DNA of 6,265 nucleotides from Microcaldota archaeon (GTDB taxonomy: Archaea; Micrarchaeota; Micrarchaeia; Micrarchaeales; Micrarchaeaceae), in the NCBI GenBank assembly GCA_021828345.1, contig JAJZJI010000071.1, positions 1 through 6,265 of the forward strand. The letters run 5' to 3'. The notes beneath the pieces were generated by a model. It had not been told where the DNA came from, searched no databases, and worked only from the letters and a program-made list of their open reading frames with translations. The translations under genes were made by a program, and so were the position numbers. Shown one piece after another: positions 1 to 4,084 of the stretch. Every line of letters begins with the position of its first letter. Position 1 is the first letter of the stretch.

Positions 1-627
1 CATCTTTTTTTCCATTAAGCTATAAAGCAGATCATATTTTTTGCTGATCAAAAAATCAAAATCATAAATATCTCTTGCCTTCTCTCGTGTCATTATCGCC
101 CTAAACTTTTCTGCGAATATCTCATTCGGGTGCATATGCGTTACAACATAAGGTCTTAAGTCCTTATAAGGAGGTACAATGTTTTGCATAAGCGGTTTTA
201 GCGCAATATCCTCTCGTTTGCTAATATCCAATTTTAATGTGGCAATTGTGTTATCGTTTAAGGTGGATCTGTAAAGTGGGCCATTTATTTTGAAAATTAT
301 AGAAATGCTAGTCTTCGCATATTCAATTTTATACGTATTTTTACAGCCATTCATCTCAAGATATTTTGACGATTCTAAAATAATCCGTTCTATTTCTGCA
401 TTCATAAGTGGGCTTGTAAAATCAAGGTCAATGCTAAATCTGTTTAAATTATATACCTTTTGTAGTGCTGTTCCGCCTTTAAAAATTATTTTATTTGAAA
501 GGGGATTTATGTATAATCCGCATAGTAACATATGCTGCAAATAATCAGTTTCTATTTGCTGTATGTTCTGAAAATCCAATGTTTTAAGATATTCTCCAAG
601 TTCTATTCTATCTAATATCGCTATCAC
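1..627 (-). CDS. abiEii: AbiEii/AbiGii-family nucleotidyltransferase toxin (C-terminus cut by window edge)
   Basis: This is the toxin half of a type IV (AbiE) toxin-antitoxin/abortive-infection pair. Seen: 209 codons are open from a GTG at 627 to the left edge. The polymerase-beta-like nucleotidyltransferase core is recognisable: KGGTAL at residues 50-55, the metal-binding pair in RFSIDLDF (D67, D69), a third acidic position in LKLDIS (D134), and the family's late motif EIFAEKFRAI followed by REKARDIYDF (about 169-190). Known of the family: these enzymes transfer nucleotides, and some homologues modify tRNA 3' ends; the target here is unknown. Start choice: an in-frame TAA lies at 640-642, and only TTG (628-630) and GTG (625-627) precede the conserved region; I take GTG. 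The start overlaps the antitoxin's 3' end by 20 bp, which points to cotranscription and translational coupling. No catalytic residue looks lost in the visible part. Confidence 0.9.
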   Translation of the reverse strand, partial: MIAILDRIELGEYLKTLDFQNIQQIETDYLQHMLLCGLYINPLSNKIIFKGGTALQKVYNLNRFSIDLDFTSPLMNAEIERIILESSKYLEMNGCKNTYKIEYAKTSISIIFKINGPLYRSTLNDNTIATLKLDISKREDIALKPLMQNIVPPYKDLRPYVVTHMHPNEIFAEKFRAIMTREKARDIYDFDFLISKKYDLLYSLMEKKM

Positions 628-1357
628 CAAATATATAGTTTAGTTTTGTTTCTTTTTTAGTAGTGATTTTTGATAAATTAAATTTTTTAGGAATTATTCT
701 CTTCACTTTGATAAATTTATCATAACCAGTAATATTAAGCTTATTAAATAATAATTGAAGCCTTATTAAAACTACGTGCGACTCCATGGCATTTGCAAAA
801 TTAATTAATTTTTTAATGTCGATTTTATCACTATCCAATAAAGCGTCTTCTATGTATGATTGTGCGCATAATTTTGGAAGATAAAGCGCATCGACAATAG
901 CTTTTTCCGGAGTTGCAATATATATGTATCCATTTTGGGTATCAATTCTTTCAAATCCAAATAATCTTTTAGGCGTTATTTTAACTAATTTTATTCTGTA
1001 AGCGCCATCGGGAATGCGTATATCTAATTTTCTACTTATGCTGCTGTTAAAAACAATAGTGTCATTTGGTTGTTGATCAATAATGGAATAATGATACAGC
1101 GCTGAAAGCATGGTAATATAGGATGATTCGACTATCGAAGTGGCAATTTCCTCGAACAAACTTGATGGGAGCGCATAAATGCCCTTTTTGATTAAAACAA
1201 GCCGTTTACTTTTAATAAATCTGCTTAAGTATACGGAGGTGTATGCTCTTTTTTTATTAATAATTCGTTGCGCATCGTTTAATGAAAAAACAGTTAATTT
1301 TAAGCGCTTTAATTCCAAAACAAAATTATTATAATTCATAAAACCATTTCTTTTCAT
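608..1357 (-). CDS. abiEi: AbiEi-family antitoxin / transcriptional regulator
   Basis: This is the cognate antitoxin of the AbiEii toxin encoded just downstream. Known of the family: AbiEi has an N-terminal winged helix that represses its own promoter and a C-terminal domain needed for antitoxicity. Seen, numbered from the ATG at 1357 (249 aa): an N-terminal helix-turn-helix-like stretch (about 20-55, FSLNDAQRII then VYLSRFIKSKRL), the wing-end signature KKGIYALP (57-64), SYITMLSALYHY (79-90) and the hallmark ATPEKAIVDALYLP (148-161). A TTG at 1363 would add two residues. ATG 1357 fits a leaderless transcript from the TATA-like box at 1385-1393; an internal ATG at 1337-1339 is possible. The start codon lies inside a perfect palindrome, a likely operator. 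Isoleucine codons are 10 ATA, 18 ATT and 4 ATC, unlike the ATA-dominated LeuRS gene, which may reflect recent acquisition. Confidence 0.92.
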   Translation of the reverse strand: MKRNGFMNYNNFVLELKRLKLTVFSLNDAQRIINKKRAYTSVYLSRFIKSKRLVLIKKGIYALPSSLFEEIATSIVESSYITMLSALYHYSIIDQQPNDTIVFNSSISRKLDIRIPDGAYRIKLVKITPKRLFGFERIDTQNGYIYIATPEKAIVDALYLPKLCAQSYIEDALLDSDKIDIKKLINFANAMESHVVLIRLQLLFNKLNITGYDKFIKVKRIIPKKFNLSKITTKKETKLNYIFGDSDIR

Positions 1358-1373
1358 TATCAATATTGATAAT
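1356..1373. promoter_or_regulatory. Perfect 18-bp palindrome at the abiEi start, candidate operator
   Basis: ATTATCAATATTGATAAT reads identically on both strands and is centred between 1364 and 1365. It covers the predicted abiEi transcription start and the first bases of its ATG (1357-1355). AbiEi proteins studied in bacteria repress their own promoter by binding inverted repeats, so binding by AbiEi here is a reasonable inference. The AT-rich background makes chance palindromes easier, but nine of nine pairs matching at this exact position is notable. Confidence 0.6.
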
Positions 1374-1384
1374 ATAAATAAACA

Positions 1385-1393
1385 TATTTATAA
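1385..1393 (-). promoter_or_regulatory. TATA box of the abiEi-abiEii operon
   Basis: On the minus strand this reads TTATAAATA, preceded by AAAG, which resembles an archaeal BRE/TATA element. Its centre (1389) lies about 25 bp upstream of 1364, placing transcription start a few bases before the ATG at 1357. It sits between the palindrome at 1356-1373 and its relative at 1416-1433. Confidence 0.6.
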
Positions 1394-1410
1394 CTTTGCA
1401 TGTCTATTTT

Positions 1411-1434
1411 AGTTTATTATCATTTTTAATAACT
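1411..1434. promoter_or_regulatory. Second, imperfect inverted repeat upstream of abiEi, candidate second operator
   Basis: The arms are AGTTTATTA and TAATAACT, with one bulged T, around a short centre. Aligned without gaps, 1416-1433 matches the palindrome at 1356-1373 at 14 of 18 positions, with centres 60 bp apart and the abiEi TATA box between them. Paired operators are known for bacterial AbiEi regulators. The assignment is an inference from position and similarity. Confidence 0.4.
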
Positions 1435-1474
1435 GGGATTGAAATAACGGGGTATTATTATAAATAAAATTTAT

Positions 1475-1488
1475 GTCAGATAAATGAC
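1475..1488. promoter_or_regulatory. Distal dyad GTCA-N6-TGAC (candidate regulator site 1)
   Basis: It reads GTCA GATAAA TGAC; after one mismatched pair the symmetry continues with TTTA on the left and TAAA on the right (1470-1493). Its centre is about 69 bp before the predicted ATPase start. The site is identical in repeat copy 2 (2875-2888). The binding protein is unknown. Confidence 0.5.
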
Positions 1489-1503
1489 TTAAACTATACA
1501 AAT

Positions 1504-1523
1504 TATGTCAGTGTAGTGACATA
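1504..1523. promoter_or_regulatory. Proximal dyad TATGTCA-N6-TGACATA (candidate regulator site 2)
   Basis: Two perfect 7-bp arms flank GTGTAG, with further pairing (AA/TT) beyond one mismatch. The core is again GTCA-N6-TGAC, centred 32 bp (about three helical turns) from the distal dyad and immediately upstream of the TATA box. That placement suits an archaeal activator or a repressor blocking TBP/TFB. In repeat copy 2 both half-sites are changed. Confidence 0.55.
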
Positions 1524-1530
1524 TTTAAAT
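1523..1530 (+). promoter_or_regulatory. TATA box of the ATPase gene
   Basis: ATTTAAAT, within ACATATTTAAATATTT, is centred about 24-25 bp upstream of the ATG at 1551. This predicts a leaderless mRNA and argues against the upstream in-frame TTG at 1533, which would lie next to the TATA box and upstream of transcription start. A second TATA-like stretch (ATTATAAATA, 1456-1465) could give a longer alternative transcript. Confidence 0.55.
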
Positions 1531-1550
1531 ATTTGTTTCTAATTAATATT

Positions 1551-2828
1551 ATGGATATTGAATCATTGAAGTATGTTTTAAAGGATCAAAAAGATTCGGT
1601 GTTAAGTCAGGACCCAGGCAGAAAAAGAACTCTTTCTGTTGAATTATTTAAAGCTATAAACTCCAAAGAGATAATTGTAATTACCGGTGTAAGGAGATGT
1701 GGTAAATCTACCCTTCTCAGGCAGGTGATGCATGGGCTTATAGAAGAAGGAATTGATGCAAGGAATATATTATATGTGAACTTTGAAGATGAACGGCTAA
1801 GGGCATTTACAAGCGATGATTTTGAAAATATGTATGCGGCATATGTTCAAATGTATGCACCCAAGGGCAAGATATTCATTTTTGCCGATGAAATACAAAA
1901 TGTTAAATATTGGGAAAAGTGGGCGTATAGAATTCGTGAATTTGAATTGGCAAAATTGTTTATTACCGGTAGCAATAGAAGCATATTGAAATCAGACATA
2001 TCAAGTTCGCTTACCGGAAGGAGTATCATATTTGACGAGTATCCGTTTTCATTAAAGGAACTTATTGGCATAGCGGATTACTACAGTAAAGATGAGATAA
2101 ATCGGGCACATAATATTTTTGATAAATATATTACATACGGCGGATTTCCAGAAGCGATTTTAAACGGCAATAAAGACATGTTATCTTCATACCTTAGGGA
2201 TATTATAAGCAAGGATATAGTATCAAGATATCGGATAAAAGACGTAAAGGAAATGGAAGAATTCATGTTCTATTTACTAAATCTCTATGGGAAGCGATTT
2301 ACATTTGCAAAATTAAAAAATATTTTTAATATTGGAAGCCACAATACTGTTAAAAATTTTATTGAGTATGCGGAAAGTTCCTATCTTGTATTTACCATAG
2401 AAGATTATTCTAGTTCAATGAGTGAAATAATAAGAGCACCTAGGAAAATTTATGTAATAGATCATGCAATGGTTCAACAGGTATCCAGCAATCCTCTTGT
2501 AGATAAGGGCGCGATCCTTGAGAATATAATATTTTTAGAGCTTAAGCGTAGGCTTAAATTCGATGAAAAAATATTTTATTGGCGCGATAGCAAGAATATG
2601 GAGGTAGATTTTATCTTAAAGAAGTCGAATAAAATTATTTCTGCAATACAGGTTTATTATGAATTGACCGATAGGAAGGATCGTGAGATTGTATCATTAC
2701 TAGAGGCGCTGAATAAATTTAACCTTGAAAAGGGAATTATAATAACAAATAATTACGAGGGTACTGAGAATATCGGAGGTAAGAAAATTATATATGTGCC
2801 AGCGTGGAAATTTCTTATCGAGCTATAA
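1551..2828 (+). CDS. AAA_14/DUF4143-family ATPase
   Basis: This is a P-loop ATPase of the AAA_14 plus DUF4143 architecture, a family that is often multicopy in archaea and has no settled function. Seen, in 425 residues from ATG 1551: Walker A GVRRCGKST (46-54), a VNFED segment (about 76-80), Walker B IFIFADEIQN (D113, E114), sensor-1-like FITGSNRS (137-144), LTGRSIIFDEYPFSLKEL, and YITYGGFPEAIL. The C-terminal DUF4143 part has LENIIFLELKRR (323-334), FYWRDSKNMEVDF (342-354) and IQVYYEL (366-372), a spacing typical of a PD-(D/E)XK nuclease-like fold. Both domains look complete, so activity is plausible. The start is ATG 1551 rather than TTG 1533 because of the TATA spacing. The gene lies between two 69-bp direct repeats, which suggests a mobile or duplicated cassette. 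It is divergent from the AbiE operon; no direct functional link is shown. Confidence 0.92.
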   Translation: MDIESLKYVLKDQKDSVLSQDPGRKRTLSVELFKAINSKEIIVITGVRRCGKSTLLRQVMHGLIEEGIDARNILYVNFEDERLRAFTSDDFENMYAAYVQMYAPKGKIFIFADEIQNVKYWEKWAYRIREFELAKLFITGSNRSILKSDISSSLTGRSIIFDEYPFSLKELIGIADYYSKDEINRAHNIFDKYITYGGFPEAILNGNKDMLSSYLRDIISKDIVSRYRIKDVKEMEEFMFYLLNLYGKRFTFAKLKNIFNIGSHNTVKNFIEYAESSYLVFTIEDYSSSMSEIIRAPRKIYVIDHAMVQQVSSNPLVDKGAILENIIFLELKRRLKFDEKIFYWRDSKNMEVDFILKKSNKIISAIQVYYELTDRKDREIVSLLEALNKFNLEKGIIITNNYEGTENIGGKKIIYVPAWKFLIEL

Positions 2829-2840
2829 AATATTCAATTA

Positions 2841-2854
2841 TGCAGTATTCTGCA
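2841..2854 (+). terminator. Small hairpin after the ATPase gene, possible 3' end signal
   Basis: TGCAG TATT CTGCA forms a 5-bp stem with a 4-nt loop 12 bp after the ATPase stop. It is followed by only a weak T-rich stretch (ATTCTT). Archaeal termination usually depends on T-tracts rather than hairpins, so this is a tentative call. Confidence 0.25.
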
Positions 2855-2861
2855 ATTCTTA

Positions 2862-2930
2862 AAATAAAATTTATGTCAGATAAATGACTTAAAATATACA
2901 AATTATGCTGGTGCAATTACATATTTAAAT
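2862..2930 (+). repeat. 69-bp direct repeat, copy 2, downstream of the ATPase gene
   Basis: This copy is 62/69 identical to 1462-1530. The seven differences are not spread evenly: one is at 2894 and six fall within 2908-2918, over the TATA-proximal dyad, where GTCA has become GCTG and TGAC has become TTAC. The distal dyad (2875-2888) and the terminal ATATTTAAAT are unchanged. No same-strand gene follows; transcription from this copy would start near 2951 and run antisense to the 3' end of the peptidase gene. Confidence 0.95.
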
Positions 2931-2942
2931 CCTCAATGGCGC

Positions 2943-3839
2943 TTATCTAAAGACTATTAAGAATAGGTTTCCAAAGAGCAATGATATTACGCATCCTATG
3001 AATATGAAAACGGCAAATGGTATTGCATTTTTATATGTTGGAAGTTTTAAATGCGGCTCTTTTTTCTTAATTTCATTTATCATTTTTTCTGTAACTAACC
3101 CTCCAAAATCAGGAACGTATTTTTTTATGGTTCTAATAGTTTTTTTATCAAGCATGTTAAGCGCTATTATATCATCTTCCTCTATCTCAGATACCTTTGC
3201 ATTTATTATCATTGCCTCAGTCATAGGTTTTTCAAAGAGTATGGTGAATATAGATCCAAGCATAAGCAAGCCTAAGAGCAGAACACCCCAAACACCTATA
3301 AAATTAACCGCAACCAAAATGCCAATCAAAACAATGTATGATATGGCTGCAGTAATGGATTTTAACATTGCGCTTCTGGTAACATCTTTTAATATTGAAT
3401 GATTAATTTTTTTGATTGCTTTTGGTATGTAATATAATGGCACAAGAATTAAGGCAGATATGCCGCTGCTTATTAATACTGATATTATAAATGGTATGCC
3501 ATATTGTACATTTTGGGATATTATAGGGGAGGATTGAACCGTAAGAATCATTGATATTGCTGCAAATTCGAGCACATCACCAAGACCCAAGCTTCCAGCC
3601 TTATATAACGCAAAATAGCCAAATATCACTATTAATATCGCTATAACAAAGCTTTCGACAATATAATATACGTTCCAATTTAAAAGAGTCATAGATATTG
3701 CTATAATAATAGTTGCATATACTACAATGCTAGGAACGTTTCTATTGTTAAATATGTCATATAACAGATATAATAAGGATATTAAAACAATTAAAATTTC
3801 TTCAATTAAAAATAGTTCCATGTATGCACCAATTACCAT
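2943..3839 (-). CDS. Archaeal A24-family prepilin/preflagellin peptidase
   Basis: This is a polytopic membrane aspartyl protease that would cleave class III signal peptides of type IV pilin-like or archaellin precursors on the cytoplasmic side. Seen, in 298 residues: a first transmembrane segment (about 9-26) leading to the first catalytic Asp in YDIFNNRNVP (D28), then the second in GLGD (D88), the GxGD hallmark at the usual spacing. Further hydrophobic segments lie at about 37-53, 57-78, 89-102, 114-138 and 160-202. A soluble region (about 203-268) precedes a last membrane helix starting NAIPF, resembling the Arc_PepC_II C-terminal domain. Start: ATG 3839 gives the longest form, but ATG 3821 (residue 7) lies about 25 bp from a TATA-like TTATATTTA and may be the true leaderless start. 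No pilin gene is visible nearby. It is convergent with the ATPase and divergent from LeuRS. Confidence 0.85.
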   Translation of the reverse strand: MVIGAYMELFLIEEILIVLISLLYLLYDIFNNRNVPSIVVYATIIIAISMTLLNWNVYYIVESFVIAILIVIFGYFALYKAGSLGLGDVLEFAAISMILTVQSSPIISQNVQYGIPFIISVLISSGISALILVPLYYIPKAIKKINHSILKDVTRSAMLKSITAAISYIVLIGILVAVNFIGVWGVLLLGLLMLGSIFTILFEKPMTEAMIINAKVSEIEEDDIIALNMLDKKTIRTIKKYVPDFGGLVTEKMINEIKKKEPHLKLPTYKNAIPFAVFIFIGCVISLLFGNLFLIVFR

Positions 3840-3841
3840 AA

Positions 3842-3850
3842 TAAATATAA
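3842..3850 (-). promoter_or_regulatory. TATA-like element for the prepilin peptidase gene
   Basis: On the minus strand it reads TTATATTTA, centred near 3846 and 25 bp upstream of the internal ATG at 3821. Other T-rich stretches further upstream (3852-3880) could serve the ATG at 3839 instead, so the promoter and start choice remain linked and unsettled. Confidence 0.35.
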
Positions 3851-4052
3851 TCGATAAAATAAATGAATTATTAAAATAAAAATTATACTAAAACAAAGAG
3901 ATAATCTATCGCAATATATATAAGCGTTAATATGTTAATAAAATAGTCAATGCATAGAAATATGTGATTTTAAAAGCAATTAAAATATTGCAGTGTGGCA
4001 AAGTTATAAACTGATGTCATAAAAAATGGTTATAATAACTGAAAAATTTATC
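3851..4052. other. Divergent intergenic region between prepilin peptidase and LeuRS
   Basis: This is AT-rich non-coding DNA between two divergent genes. It holds TATA-like stretches on the plus strand at about 3914-3922 (AATATATAT) and 4004-4010 (TTATAAA) that could start longer leaders for LeuRS. I see no tRNA, no convincing small RNA and no ORF of useful length. A five-codon frame at 3950-3967 is too short to judge. Confidence 0.5.
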
Positions 4053-4060
4053 ATATATTA
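4053..4060 (+). promoter_or_regulatory. TATA box of the leuS gene
   Basis: ATATATTA, within AATTTATCATATATTAACG, is centred about 28 bp upstream of the ATG at 4085. A start site about 25 bp downstream of the box centre would leave only a few bases of leader or none. No Shine-Dalgarno sequence precedes the ATG, consistent with a leaderless transcript. Confidence 0.5.
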
Positions 4061-4084
4061 ACGCCACTCTCAAGATGTGTTACA

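Larger units (their letters stand above)
1462..1530 (+). repeat. 69-bp direct repeat, copy 1, forming the ATPase promoter region
   Basis: This segment is repeated at 2862-2930, exactly 1400 bp downstream in the same orientation, with 62 of 69 bases identical. It begins AAATAAAATTTATGTCAG and ends ACATATTTAAAT. The similarity stops sharply at 1530/2930. Copy 1 contains two GTCA-N6-TGAC dyads and a TATA-like box at its right end, and so acts as the upstream control region of the ATPase gene. Its twin follows the same gene, so the pair brackets it. Confidence 0.95.

Noticed and set aside
290..544. 84-codon plus-strand open frame
   Set aside because: It is antisense to the conserved core of the AbiEii toxin (KGGTAL, RFSIDLDF), has no recognisable motif and is best explained as a shadow.
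1462..2930. Insertion sequence flanked by target-site duplications
   Set aside because: The repeats are 69 bp and contain promoter elements, far longer than usual target duplications. There are no terminal inverted repeats, and the enclosed gene encodes an ATPase rather than a transposase.
2998..3402. 134-codon open frame on the plus strand, downstream of the orphan promoter copy
   Set aside because: It lies wholly antisense to the well-supported peptidase gene. Its hydrophobic, serine/isoleucine-rich translation is what the complement of a membrane-protein gene gives, and no family motif is visible.
3950..3967. Five-codon frame (ATG CAT AGA AAT ATG TGA) as a possible leader peptide for leuS
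   Set aside because: It contains no leucine codons, which a leucine-sensing attenuator would need, and no hairpin/T-tract arrangement follows.
4016..4030. GTCA followed by TGGT, resembling the GTCA-N6-TGAC dyad
   Set aside because: The spacing is seven rather than six and the second half-site does not match. One four-base half-site is expected by chance.
4010..4042. C/D-box-like arrangement (CTGATGT ... CTGA) upstream of leuS
   Set aside because: The C box deviates from RTGATGA, no internal D'/C' pair is seen and the spacing is short. It overlaps the LeuRS promoter region.
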